DNA of 64,000 nt from Pezizomycotina sp. ARF18 (taxonomy: Eukaryota; Ascomycota). The stretch is from NCBI GenBank assembly GCA_002224055.1, contig AZLU01000113.1:1-64000 (forward strand). The letters run 5' to 3'. The notes beneath the pieces were generated by a model. It searched no databases. It worked only from the letters and a program-made list of their open reading frames with translations, and was not told the DNA's origin. The translations under genes and the position numbers were made by a program. Positions 45,543-58,400 of the stretch are shown here, piece by piece (within the stretch, counting starts at the first letter, position 1; every line of letters begins with the position of its first letter).

Positions 45543-47415
45543 TCTCAACAAAGCTGAGAAACAACGTGGGAGATTGTAGAACTTTTGCCCCAAAACGAAG
45601 TCTTGGTTAATTATAGCCCTGAATCTCGTATATCGAATTGGAAGACAGAACATGGAGTTTCGAGAAATCCGGTGTGGTTCAGTCCAAGAATGGGGCATCC
45701 TGCCAATCAGAGGCGGCTCTAGCTCCACTTGCCTGATCATATGAGACGCCCGTGCTACCCTCCAAGGAATTATGATTATTAGCCACCGTCATCTTTTACG
45801 CGATCAGTTTGAAAATCGTTGATCCAGATTTCTTCACAGATTAAAACATTCTTTTGATCGTGGCTCATGCACTTTCGTTACCGGTCATGATCGATTGTGT
45901 GGAGTCGCGATAAACTATTGGTCTCGCTGCGAATCTTGAGATAGAGATTTTCAAGCCCAAGCCAATTCCTGGTAACCCGGCGGCATACTGATACTAAAAG
46001 GAATCGCAGCAGATGGATGATGCAAGTACAACAACACTAGACGGACACTATCAGTAACAAGAAGTCACAACGCGGAGAGCCGACTTCCAAAGCCGTATAA
46101 GGAAGAAGATAGTAGATACAAGATGCCCTGGATTAATCCCTAGCTATCTAGTTAGTGCCTGAACTAAACTCACGATAATGTATTCAGTTATTCCCACTCA
46201 AGCACTCTCTACTCATGAATTTACCGGCTTGAACCTTGAACCTTGATCTCCGGCAAACGGAAGATGTTAGTTTATTTCTCCCGCGATTGCGCAGCACTGA
46301 GCCTTCTTCAAGTTTTGGCGACCTGAGGATCATCGTGAACGACTCGGACTATCTCAACGAACGTGGACCGTGGTGCGGCTTAGCAACAAATGGCCAACAA
46401 TGATCGAGATCTACAGCGAGGAGAACATTGCGCAACAAGCCCACCGTATCGATACTCATTGACATCTCTAAATCCGTCGTGATTGAATTCTTAAGAAAAT
46501 AGGATGATTTCGATAAAGGACGGTCGTTTATTCCCCATTCTCTTTATAGAAGGTCGCGATAAGCTCAGCGAGCCTCGCTGAAAGTACCTTTCAAGTTTCA
46601 AAACCAAGAGTTGTAAAAGAGGTCAGGTGGAAGACGGGCGGCACGGATGAGCGGAAAACAGCTTCTTTAAAAATGTAAGAATAACAGGATTTCGCAATTC
46701 CGAGCTCAGTTAACCTTAAAGGGAAGTGAGCTCGTGGTTCAAGTTCAAGCTCTTTCGACTGTCGATTGAAAACCATAAGTGATACCAACCTTCGTATAAG
46801 AAAAGCAAGCAGATTGAAAGCCAGTTACTAGTAGTTATACATCAAGTGAGCACTGTTGAGTTTCTTTTCACCATTTTGGCAAACGTGTCACAGCCTAAGA
46901 ACTTGGGATGTATTCCACGAAGGCGAAAAGGGCTTTTGCTTCTCAAGAAGTCGACAAAGCGTGAAAGAGACTGATCATAAACAATAGTCCATTTTGATGA
47001 TAATTATGACCAGGGAAGACTCGTACTCGTGGCTTGAGGTCACTCTGTAGCACGTATACGTCAACATCTCACACATACTACAGAGACTTAGTATTTGTCT
47101 AAAGCTTGTAACTGATGCCGATAAATGAATGTATCATGTACGAGAGTGTTGGTATGAAGTGTACGACATCGGATTAATGGTATCGTATGTATCATTTCAC
47201 TTTCCATGTATATGTTCATGAAGGCCTCAAAGTTCGGAATGCTTTGATATAATTTCCAAACTTGAAGATCATGATCGTCATCATTTGCATACATTTATAG
47301 TCGCTAATGCTTATACCTTAACTTACTAAAACCAAAATCTCCCTCTGCACCATTTTTACAACTTTTTTTCATCTCAGTTTGCAATGTGTTTCTCCTTTTA
47401 ACAGTATATTCCCTT
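45543..47415. other. Intergenic 1.9 kb, nothing recognised
   Basis: No conserved frame, RNA gene or repeat structure was noticed between the phosphoesterase promoter and the 3' end of the first NLR gene. Confidence 0.4.
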
Positions 47416-50400
47416 TCAAATATCCCAATCTTTCTTCAACCGAGCAATCCACTCCTGCAACGGTATCGAATCAGCCGGCTTATTGTCCGCATCGACAAAC
47501 CTAACCATGCCCGGTTCCATTCTTGGCAAACCCTCCTCGAAACGTAAAAGAACTCGTGCGTCGGAGCGCAGAGCTTATACATGAACATCCCTTTTTTGCA
47601 GAGCCTATAGCACTTCCAGCAGAAGAACACGTAGCTGCACCCGCTGGTGCATATGTGGCACCCGCTCGCGAACGTGAAGTTGAGCTCGCAGTACGTGCAC
47701 TGGAACACGTAGTCCGCCGAGTCGAACGTGGACGCGCGGCGGATGAGCATCTTGATCTCCTCTTCGTCGTCGGGTCGCTGCTTTAGGCTATCGGTTTCGG
47801 CGTCGGTTTCTGAGGTAGGTCGTCTTTTTCTTCGACGGAGCGCTCTTCTTCTGGACGGTAGCGGCCGACGAGCTGGTAGGATGCGCGGGCGTTCTTTTCG
47901 TCGCCGGCCATGAGGAGGGCGTACCCGAGGCGGGCGTAGCCGTCGTTGTCATTGTCTGCGACGTCATCGTGAGCAATCTAGCGAGAGCGAGATGAGCTCC
48001 TTGAAGATGGCTTTGGCTTCGTTCGGCTTGCCGTGCGTCCTGTACCACTTCCCCAGCAACACGGCGGTTTCCTTCGTTGAATATGTCCAGAACTCGATGT
48101 CTTCTTTCGACGGTTCGCCGAAGGGGGATGTGACCCTTATCGTGCCCGGCAGCGGTACATCAAGGTCCATATGAATGACCCTGGACGGATTGCTGCTGAC
48201 TCTCCTAAGTTTCATCACGTAAGGTGCTGGATCTTCCTCGCGCTTCTCTGCGTCCGCGGCGGCGAGGTAGTAGATTTCCGCTAGGAGTTCAGCGGCGACG
48301 ACCCTGGCGCTGGTGTATGGAGTGGAAGTCTTCTGCAGCGACGGGTCGTTGATGACGAGCTCGAAAAGCTCGGTCGCCCTCTCCTCACCGTCCTTCTGCT
48401 GGTAGTAAACCTGGCCGAGCCAGCAGCGCAATGCGCCCACGAGCCCCGGTTCCGGCGCCGGGAGATGTGTAGCAGCGTGTATTGCCTTCCTGTACGCCTC
48501 GATCAAGAACGGAATCTCCTTCGTAACCTCTCCATGTACAGCAGCGAATCATTCTCATCGTCATCGTGCGCAGCGAAGAACAAAAATCAGTAAGCAGCGA
48601 ATGCTCCAAACCTTCCTTCTGCGTCTTCTCGCTGTCCAACTTTTTAATAAGTTCATAAACTCTCCCTGTTCTCCCACTCGTCGCAGAAGTCAAGGTAAGC
48701 GACGAGGAACTTGCAGTTGCACTTATTATCCTCGTACGCGTCCCTCCACGCCTGCACGGCTTCGTTCCTGTACTGCTTGCGCTCCTGTACGAGTGCGCTT
48801 TCCTTCCTCGCTGCTTCTTTCTTTTCTTTGTCTGTCATGCTCTCTTGCCTCTTGAGCTTTTCTTCCGCTTCCTCATGCCATTTCTCTTCCTTCATCGCTT
48901 TCTGCTTTATTGGATCGACAGATTGTTCCAGTCCCGGTCGGACATCTTCGGGAGAATGGCACAGCTTATCCTCATCTGAGAAATCTTCGTCCTCCAAGCC
49001 GACGCGAGTACGCTCTTCCAGGTCGCCAGACACCACGTCGCCTCCCACCTGTTCCCGTACTCCCATTCTTTCTTCCCCTTATTTCCATCGATGGCCTTCT
49101 GAGATGCTTCAATCGCTTCTCTATAGCGCTTCAGCTCACTCAAAGTTTTACCGAGACCGTGGTAGATTCCCGGTGTAAAGTTATCCGCGGACTCGGCTTT
49201 CTTGTAGTATTCCAGCGAAGTCTTGAGGTCGCCGACGTAGCGCATCATGACAGCGGTGCGGCATACCACATGGCGTCTTTGGGCAGGCCAGCCCAGTCGC
49301 CCGCGATGACGACGTCGGAGATAGCGAGGCAGGGTCGCTTGGAATGGGTTAAGTCGGGGCCGTACCCACTGATGAATTCCTGGCCGGAGGGTAGAGTTTG
49401 AACTACAACAAAGTTAGCAACTTGGATTTAATAATTTTTTGTTCTGCTTTTTCTTAGAACAAGGTGGAAACTTACCTTCTCTATATAACAATACAAGAAC
49501 TTGAAAGCCAGGAACGTATTCCACGGCATGTGTTGCCACAACTGATATGCGTACTCCATCGCCGCGGACTTCAGCAGTGTCTGCACTCCTCCCCCGCCAC
49601 TTCCTCGGACCACTTCACGATGTTCTCACTTGCACCTTTCAGCGCATCCTCATCCGCAATCCACTCGAGCAGCTTCTTCGTGTACTCGTCCGTATACAAG
49701 AACGTCGACCACTGGTTACCCACCCGCACCACCTGGGTAAATACTTCCTCTGTGTAAACGCGTCAAAGAGATACTTTAGCACCGCACTCTTATCCTCCGC
49801 CTTCGTCTTCCCCTATCAACCTTCGCAAGGTGCACGAAGAAATTACTAGCCGCGTAAGACGCAACGGTAGTCTTCCCGAACTTCTCAAACTTCTTATCGT
49901 CGCATATCAACTCGAGACACCTCATCGCGATATGTAAATCCGCTCTCTCAGCATTTACACCAACTTTCCCTTCTTCATTCTCGGGTAAGGGAAATTGGCG
50001 AAAGTACTCCGTGAAACTTAAGTGGATATCGTCACGACGGTCGGCTTCGGAGAATTAAACACGAAGTCGTCGTCGCGGAGCATGTTTATACTTGCGGTTT
50101 CGCCCGCGTCATCATCGAGTTTCTTACCCGTGGCTTCGTCGTACTCTTCGTCGTCAAGGCGGAAGATGCCGCGCTGCATATCTTGAAGATCTGCTGTACC
50201 AAGACCATCGGAGCGGACGAGGGAGAAGAAAGTGGAGTAGCGATGCGCAGGAGGCGCTCGAGGTCGAGTACTGGTTCCATGTCGGTGATCCCAGTACCAT
50301 CACGGTCTCCAGTTCCCCGAGGGTGAGGGGACGGCGCGTACCAGTGACCCACGCAAGCAGTTCGTTCAGATCGTTAACAACGTCCCTATCATTCTTCGAG

Positions 50401-52385
50401 AAGCGATCCAATACATGTCGCACCATCTCCGCAAGGTCGGTCGGAAGTTATCCACGGCCTGCCTCATCTGCGACTCCCGATTCTTGCCAGCGACTTCTTT
50501 AAGTACCAGCTTAACCCACAGGAAAGTCTTTCCCATCAGCTTCCGCACAAGCTCGTCCTTAAACGCCGGGTTGCGCTTCCCTAAATTCCTCAGATTGCTG
50601 TACCGCTTTAATTCATAGTTGATGTACCTCTCCACGTCCTTCGCGAGCGCGTTCGTGGAGAGCTCGATCATGGGTGTCTTAAAGTCCAACACTCGGTAAA
50701 CTTCATCCGTAACGTCCGGCCGGCCGACGAGCAGGAACTGCAGGCGGGGTTTCGTACCCTTCGGAATATCAGCGTAGAAATCCTTCATGGCTTCCAGCAG
50801 GATCCAACTCCATTATAACCCTCGCGAAACGCTTCGTCCAGGCCGTCGATGACGACGTACGCGTTATCCTTCAGGTCCGTCTTGCTCTTGAAAAAGTCGA
50901 CGAACAGCGTCTTCCACATATGCACTGTGCCCTCAGTCATGAGCGTCCCACCGTCGCTCGCTCCGCCCTGCTGATTCTCGATGGCGTTGAGGAGGAAGCG
51001 GCCGTAGACGAAGTCGTTCGCAGCGAGCTGGTACGCCACCGTTCGCATAATGTCCGAAAACGATTGCCGCGCGCTGTCGCCTTCGCGGCAGAAGAAGTAC
51101 GCAACCCCGTGCGGCGGGTATCCTGGACATCCTGCGGCATCTGATCCTTCAACCACTTTATGATCTTCGCCGATATATGCGACTTTCCGCACCCCGCCGT
51201 TCCCGAAACGAACAGAACCGCGCTCCTAGCCGTCGTCGCTCCTTTCCCCATAAACCAGTTCTCGAACATCGGTTCCGTGAGTATCCACTCGCAAGTCCCG
51301 GAACGATTTCATTCACGCTGTTCTCGTAGTCCGCTTCCATGCTCAATAACGGCTGCAGTTCCTCCCGTAGCTTCTTCATCGTCTGGTCGTATACTTCCAC
51401 TCCGGTATCTCTCGTGCTCTTCGGCTTCGCCTGCGTCGATATAGCCATGCGTACTTCCGCGTCTTTATTGGATACCATCTCCATCAGCGTCCTAACGTCG
51501 CTCCCCATCTTCGCTATACCGTCCGCGTTGTCGTACGATATCCCGAGGTTGAGCGCGCCGACCATGCTGTCTTCCTCTCCTGAAAGGCGATCGACCTCCT
51601 TCACAAGATCGCTAATCTCCTCATCCTCGCGGTGAAGACGTGTTTAATAAACTTTATCGCCCGTCCTTCTTTTACATCCTAACACTCATCCCGACGATGA
51701 CAAGGAACAGGCTCAACTTCCGCACCATAATCACTTTCAACTCTGGCGCTATAGCCCGCCTTGAATGGACCGTCAACCTCGTTGTAAACGCCTTCAGATT
51801 CTCAAAAAGCTCAATCATCGAATCGTAGGAGGAAGAAATATTATCCGCCGCGTTGATCAGTATGTTCACCGCTCCAAATACCAGACTACTCGGCGGGAAA
51901 ACGGCCTCCAGCCCACCGCTAATCAACTCCGAAAATATCTCAACCGTCGTCATCAGCGGCGACAGTACATTCCTCAACTTCTCCTCTTTTCGCGGTACTT
52001 CTCGAATCGACCCTGGGAATCCTCCAGCGACGCCAGCAGTGTAGATGCGGTGAGGGTGCTTCCGCCACCAGTGGCCTCCTAGGCGGTGAGGAAGAAGCCG
52101 ACGGCGGCGACTTGGAGCGGTGGAAGAAGGAACGCCGGGGTTTCGAGGATGATGAGGACGGTGATGGGGAGCGGTCGCGAGCGCGGAAGGTGATGGTGTC
52201 GGCGAGGGTGATGCCCGTTGTGCGGGTGTAGCGGTCGCAGGCTTCGCTCCATATCTGCGTGAACTGCTGGTCTTCGGGTTGCTTCTCTGTGACTGTGACG
52301 GCGGCGCCGTTGGTCGGTGGTGGTGATGCTGGGCTTGTAGGGTCGGCCTTGACCTCCGCAGTCCTTGGGGAGTTAGGGAGGCCAT
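47416..52385 (-). CDS. NLR protein: Goodbye-NACHT-TPR with Cys-rich C-terminus
   Basis: STAND NTPases of this layout are fungal counterparts of NLR immune receptors: the TPR part senses, the NACHT part oligomerises, and the N-terminal domain signals. ATG 52,385 is followed by FTQIWSEACDRYTRTTG, then NVLSPLMTTVEIFSELIS and NILINAADNISSSYDSMIEL, the Goodbye domain. After a linker the NACHT domain has Walker A GTAGCGKSH (51,180-51,203) and Walker B YVVIDGLDEA (50,830-50,859). The winged-helix part follows with VERYINYELKRY, RKLMGKTFLWVKLVL and LNELLAWVTGTRRPLTLGEL. TPR units include IYHGLGKTLSELKRYREAIE near 49,150, ALRCWLGQVYYQQKDGEERA near 48,410 and GYARLGYALLMAGDEKNARA near 47,920, with a charged coiled coil near 48,850. 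The C-terminus at about 47,560-47,700 is Cys-rich (CTYC, CHICTSGC, CWKC), a likely zinc site, and ends EWIARLKKDWDI. Many frame changes break it. The first is one missing base in the G4 run (plus strand) at 52,367-52,370. Confidence 0.85.
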
Positions 52386-53723
52386 CGTGAGATAGAAGCT
52401 CGAGCTGATTAGGAGCTGATTTGGTATTGCCTCTCCAGTCGATGGCTTCGTTCCTTTTGGGTTGCTAGATAGTTAGTTGTTCGTTCTTAGGTTTGTAGGT
52501 AGTGGTGATGTTTGTTTGATAGAAGTTGAAGATCGTGAAGTTTACAGTTGATGGCGTTGAATGGGAAAAATAATGAGCTCAGCTCCCAAGGGTTTGATAG
52601 CCACCAGAAAAAAAAAGAAAAAAAAAAGAAAAAAAAAAAAAAAGAAAAAGAAAAAAAAAAAAAGAAAAGAAAAAGAAGCTGAAGATGGTAAAAATAAAAT
52701 AAAAATAAGGATAAGTTTTCTTCTCTGATCACTATAAAAACACCAATAAAAATGATAACGGCAGATAAATATTCATATAAATCAGCAAAACCAAGAAGCT
52801 AAGGGAATCCAATGCTATTTAAACAATCCAAGAGGAATTAGGAGGAGAAGAGAGCGGGAATGTTTGCAAGGAAAGGAAGCCAGGTGACGACTCGGATGTA
52901 TGACTACTACGCGCTGCAGTGACAATCTCCTTCGCGCCGGGACTGAGTGGCTGCTGGTTGTTTGGCCCCCCGCAGACTAAGCTTTTCCAGCCTGATTTCA
53001 AATACTGCTGGCTTTATATACCGCAAGGCTGAGCTACTTTGGTATTTGAACAGAGAGGTCAAAGCGTCCATGAAAAGCGACAATCCTCCTCGATTTGATC
53101 CCCGACTCCCCGTTCGAGTCATACGATGAATACGAGGCGATCCGAAGAGAAGCCGACCGTATTAGACTTTCTCCGTGTGGAGTAGTAATGCAGCGGAGAA
53201 TACGCTCGTGGAGAGCTTGTTCGGTAGCACAGGACTGATTCCCCCACTTTTTGTGCTCTTCCTTCTCAAATGAAAATTTGCGAGTTAAGCCGCAAGAATG
53301 CGTTGCCTGGAGTCGCAGTTGGAGGAGCTTAGCAGTCCGGCACGCAGTTTATTGGCAGGGGAAAGAATGGCCGCTACTCCGCTTTGTTTTGGATGGAGGC
53401 TTAAAGGGCCAGCCAGGAAGAGCTTTTTCAGAGGGAGCTCTTGAAGGGGGGGTTGTACAGTACTATTGTTTATTGGTTGTATCTTGGCTTGATCGAAAAT
53501 CTTATCCTTGATCGTCGAGACTCGGGTAGTAAACCGGAAGTCCGTATACAGCTTAGCACGTCAGATAGTTTATTTGAAATCAAGGACAAGCTCCCAAGCT
53601 TGCATATGTATAAACACACACCTCGACTGCAGCTCTGGGAGCCTCACGAACAGCTAATTTTCTGCATTCAAGCTTTTCAGATCCATAGATTGTACATATT
53701 AAGGCCACAGGACAATCATTGCA
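52386..53723. other. Intergenic between NLR 1 and the SnoaL-like gene
   Basis: Holds a 75-bp A/G tract at 52,607-52,680 (A-runs broken by single G). Frames at 53,251-53,743 (+) have no recognised domain. The promoters of the two divergent genes must lie here. Confidence 0.45.
52607..52680. repeat. A-rich purine tract
   Basis: A-runs of 5-14 separated by single G, upstream of the NLR 1 start. It is a low-complexity polypurine tract; on the other strand it produces spurious Phe-rich frames. Confidence 0.9.
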
Positions 53724-54471
53724 ATGTCGACAACCCAGAGTGACAGATGAGGCACATGAATGGCTCTTGGAGGTAAGGGATTTTTTTTGGGAGGGGGCAT
53801 TTCCGACGAAGGCGTCACGGTTCCCCCGTTAACCTCGACTACGAACTAGTTCCACGCCGGCAGCGACGCCCTCGACGCGAAGTCGTGGACAGACAATTTC
53901 TACGCCGAAGATGCGTCGCTCACGTTCTGCAACTACCCTACAGTTTATGGCGGGAGAACATCAGAAAGGTTCGTGGTTCAGAAATATAATTGGTGCATGG
54001 CCCCCGTTCCCGTGAGCTTGAAACCAGCAGCGCGGCTAACGACAAATATTCTCCTTCCTTCACGCGGCTTCTCCGAACCAAGCAGATGTACGAAGAAAGT
54101 TTCAAAGGCCTGGACAGCATGAGGCACAAAATCGTCAGACTCGGTAAAATAGCCGCCGTCCCCGTCCCTTTCATCTCTACTTCCCTACACCCCCCCTCTC
54201 TAAAAACCCTCCAGCTCAGGCTACTGGCGCTAATATGAAACAGACGTCCTACCCGACCGCATCTACCAACCCGCCGAATCACCTACGTGGTCAAAGACGA
54301 TCCCGAAAAGAACCCAATCACCATCCCGGGAATAGCTATCTTCGGTAGGGATGAGAAGAACAAGCAGCACGTAAAGGAGTTATTGTTTACTTGGACATGG
54401 CACCCGTGGCGGAGAGGAGGATGGTGGTGGAGGAGATGAAGACGGCGGGCCATAGCGTTATAAGGGGTTGA
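53724..54471 (+). CDS. SnoaL-like domain protein (NTF2-like fold)
   Basis: ATG 53,724 (MSTTQSD) leads to DEAHEWLLE. An intron (GTAAGG, GTTAAC branch, CTAG, about 53,776-53,850) joins to FHAGSDALDAKSWTDNFYAE and DASLTFCNYPTVYG. A second intron (GTTCGT..AAGCAG, about 53,970-54,083) joins to MYEESFKGLDSMRHKIVRL. A third (GTAAAA..AAACAG, about 54,144-54,241) joins to RIYQPARITYVVKDDPE, NPITIPGIAIFGRDEK and YLDMAPVAERRMVVEEMKTA, stop at 54,469-54,471. The W-x-D-x-F-Y, SMRH and late-strand pattern fits fungal SnoaL-like proteins of about 150 residues. These are small alpha+beta barrels that bind or cyclise small hydrophobic molecules or act as stress proteins. One break is a missing G at 53,952-53,954. 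It sits between two NLR genes, but no functional link is shown. Confidence 0.72.
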
Positions 54472-55076
54472 GGAACTGGCGATGGGACGGTATTCAGTTG
54501 ATCGTACCGATTCCCCTTTTGTTATTTTCTACATACACTGGTTGAACATTGATGGATGTACTGTATTTACCTTCTAAACCAAGGTATTATATCGCGGAGC
54601 GCCCGAGAGATCCTTCGACGCATTCTTCTCACTATCCTCACCACCTGCCCTTTAGCGTGTGCTTAGGTGTTTCAAATATTCAATCACTGGCAGGAAAACG
54701 GTTACCGTAATCTAGGGAACTCCTGTTGGATGCCTGTCATATCCGAGTCTCCTAGGTCTCCTAGGTTCATTCAAACGAGAACACAAGGTCAGCCAGCTCG
54801 CAATGCCTGAGATATTTCATTTAGTAATGAGAAGTGTTTTTTGAACACCACCCCAGGCCCGCAAATTCGTGAATGTAATATGCGAATGCTATTTGACCCC
54901 TTCCCAGTATACTCTTCAAGTCTCTGTACAATATTTATCTAGCTGTACAAATATATATCCACACGAAAACGTATCATCATGTCTCGCGTCGCAGCAACTA
55001 GCCGCCTTGCAAAGCTTTACATCGAATAAACTTATGCTATCTTGTACGAGATTCAACGTATAGTTCGATTTATCAG

Positions 55077-55119
<43 letters not shown>

Positions 55120-55446
55120 TAGCGGCGTCTAAGTGTTCCACGCATCAAAGAAATCAGTACTTAAGTACTCAGGGCCGACCCCGCTTTTCATGTCCAATCA
55201 GAGCGTGAAGACGGATTGAAGTGGACCCGCTGAAACAAGGCTGAAGATTCTGTATTCTATTTAAGCCGGACAAAGAACAGCATCGTGAGCCCAGACACGC
55301 CCACTTCCCCAGAAAAGTTCGAAGGATATTCAATTTGCTAGGCTTCGCGGCGAATAAGAGCTTGATAATCGATTAGGATGGCCGATTCTATCGGGCGAAG
55401 AGGATTCGCTTGCTATCCCTGGGTAGTATTATCCTCATAGCCCTCC
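54472..55446. other. Intergenic upstream of NLR 2
   Basis: Contains a T18-A25 junction at 55,077-55,119 and no domain-bearing frame. Confidence 0.45.
55077..55119. repeat. T-run joined to A-run (T18-A25)
   Basis: A pure T run at 55,077-55,094 runs straight into a pure A run at 55,095-55,119. A near-identical structure is at 25,710-25,755. Confidence 0.9.
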
Positions 55447-55454
55447 TATAAAAG
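55447..55454 (+). promoter_or_regulatory. TATA-like word before NLR 2
   Basis: TATAAAAG stands about 45 bp before the patatin glycine-rich motif. No ATG lies between the two. Either translation starts upstream and this match is chance, or the start codon was lost to a base error. Confidence 0.3.
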
Positions 55455-55479
55455 GTGTTTGGTGTCTGCTAGGACTTAA

Positions 55480-58400
55480 TCTAATCGTGCCCAGACGGGG
55501 AGGTGTCCGCGGGCTTTCTTCGCTCCTAATTTGAAGGATATCCTTTGCGCAATAAATCCGGATGATCCGCCAAAACCTTGTGAGGTTTTTGATCTCATCG
55601 GTGGGACCAGCACTGGGGGTGCGTTTGTCTTCCGCTGGTTCATCAAGTTCCTGCTCTTGCCAACCCCACCCTCTTCTTTCCCCTTATTTCTCTTTTTCCT
55701 CTCGTGATATATATAACAAGGGTTTAGCCACGCTTCCAGCTAACATGAACTCAGGATAATTGCAATTATGCTTGGAGTCCTTCGCATGGATGTCGACAAG
55801 TGTATACAAGCATATAAAGAACTTTCTAAGGACGTATTTAACCCAACCGTCGCCGAGTGGCGAAAAATTACGAGGGCATACAAAAAGTACAAGGCTGTCG
55901 GGAAATTCAACTATAAAAAGCTTGAAGCTTCAATCAAGGACACGGTTAAGAAGGAGCTGGAGAGCCTTACCGCGGAGCAGAAATGCTCCGAGTCCTTCTC
56001 GAGCGGACCAATGCAAGGCGTACGAAGGCCGCACTACTTGACTATATCGTCCCAAATTTCTGCACCTGTAAAACCCGAGGAGAAGGCGCTAAGCTGATGT
56101 AAACCACGTATTTTGCTATTAGATTTGTGTGTTCCATGAGCACGAATATTACAAGGCCGGTGCTGATTCGAAATTATCGAAATCCCCGTGCTCGATTAGA
56201 CGTGGAATGTACGATATGGGAGGCCGCGCGCGCCACCTCAGCTGCGCCAGGATTCTTTGATCCGATCACGATTAACGGCGAGACTTTCAGCGACGGGGCA
56301 ACCGGAAGTAACAATCCGATCTTCCACCTTTGGCGAGAAGCACACGAAATATGCCGGACCTTGACGACCGACTACAGAGTCTCGTGAGCCTGGGCACGGG
56401 GGAGAAGGGATATGAGTCCTTTGAGGGAACATCATCGATCTTGCTGAGAAGGGTTGCGAAGATCTGCACAGAGAACGGGGCAGACTCACGATAAGTTTTA
56501 TCACTCTCATCTAGACCTCTTCAAAACGGGAAAGCGTTTCGTTTCAACGCTCCGCTGGGAATCAGATAGCTCGATGACTACGAATACGAATCTTCCGTTT
56601 CATTGTGGAGCCACTCGCGACTACATGGAATCCGGGACGATCCCGACGAGGTGAATAACTTCGTGATGCTCTCAATCAAGATGTATCTATTGGTAATACA
56701 TGACATCTGAGCCTCAAACGGCTTTCTCAATATTTTCCCCCAAGAGAAGAGACCATATTTCAAGAAAGTAAAGAGCGTGGCTAGAGGATCCTCTAGAGTG
56801 AAGTAAATTCATGTCTAACGCTGCGGGTATAATAGCTACATTGAGCGATATAGCAGTCTTAAATATCTTCTTTTCGAGGATTTTGAAGCAGTTCAAATCG
56901 AAAAAGTCCCAGAAAATTGTGAGGTACCTGCGATTGGGTGCTCGGCTCGATGAGTTTCGGCGATGGGCCCAAGGTGACACGACATCCTATGGCTGACAGG
57001 AGAGTCTGGCAGTGGTAAAACCGTTCTACCGCATTCTTTAGCGAAAATCGTTCCATCGGTGTTAAATCGATCGGTGCCCTCCAAGGAGATCATTAGCGCC
57101 TTCTACTTTTTCAACTACAAACTCTGCTCATACCCTCACTATCAACTTGCGTCATCAGAGCGATGATTTACCAGTTGGCGACGCAAAAAGTCAAATCTAT
57201 CCTGGACGCGCTCGATCAGGAATATCGAACCTATCGCGACAAGTTCGTCATGTCAACTCATCTCTATGGCGGATCCTTGAGTCGGGATAAAAAAGCTGCA
57301 TACCAGCCGTTCTCGACGATTCTTCTGTCTCGATGGGCTAGATTATGCGAGGAGAATGTAACCATGAAAGTTATTCAGAGATGAGAAAATTATTCAGTTG
57401 GAATGGAACATAAAAGCCATTTTTCGCTTCACAAGCCTTTTCGTTACATGAGGGGCATTTTTGCAGATAATGTCACGAATAGACATGGGGGGATGGTCCG
57501 GAATACTAACGATATAAAGGTCTTTATTACGAAAAGACTGGAGAGCATATCTGAAATTCCGAAACCTGCCTTCTAATGTTATGGCCGATGCGAAATGCTT
57601 TCTGGCCGATAAAAACCAAGGATCCTTCCTATGGACATCCCTCATTCTAGATGAGCTTTCTGAGAGCGGATGTTTCTTACGATGACTTGATGAGAAAGCA
57701 ACTTCACGATATCCAAACCTTGGAACGCGACTCTATACAGTTGGCTTTCAGATGTGCCGAAGGAACAATGGGATTTTGCTTCCAGGGTAATCACTTGCCT
57801 CATCACCACATCCAAGCCTCTTTCACTACTGGAGCTTAAATGAGGCTTTGGCAGCGCAAGTGTTGCAATGACGGCGAGCGATGGTACGAGTTCTTATATT
57901 CGGATTTAGAAAGTGAATTAAGGAATGCCCTTGGACCTATGCTGAGGATCCAGAAAGATTCTGTCAAGCTCGTTCATAAGTCGTTTCAAGACTTCTTAAT
58001 AGGGATCGATACCACAGAGAGCCTGATCTTGTAGAACGAAGAAGCCCAATTTCGGGACGAAGGCAGTGCTTCATCTCATTGTAGTCATTGCAATACTTAA
58101 GTATATCGGCTGGTTAGATCTTGGAAGACCTCCGGCACATCAATCAGTTTAAGAAACATTCGTAGGAAACAAGCCCATTTGCTCGTTACGCTTCCTGCTC
58201 TTGGAGGACTCACTTGGAACTTAGTGACAAGGCCACTAATCGGAAACTTCTATCTCACCTCGCGTTGGTTATAACGAGAACACCGTCAAGAAGGCGATGC
58301 AACTCTATGTCGCAGGTTACAGCATCAGACTAGGCGTCAGCGTCGATTACGTGACCGTTGACCCCTTTGTCATGGCTTGTATTTCTGGACACACATTTCT

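Noticed and set aside
47523-49401. Long plus-strand frames opposite NLR 1
   Set aside because: They are shadows; the minus strand carries TPR units and the Cys-rich end in continuous order.
52487-52732. Phe-rich minus-strand frame
   Set aside because: It is the translation of the A/G tract at 52,607-52,680.
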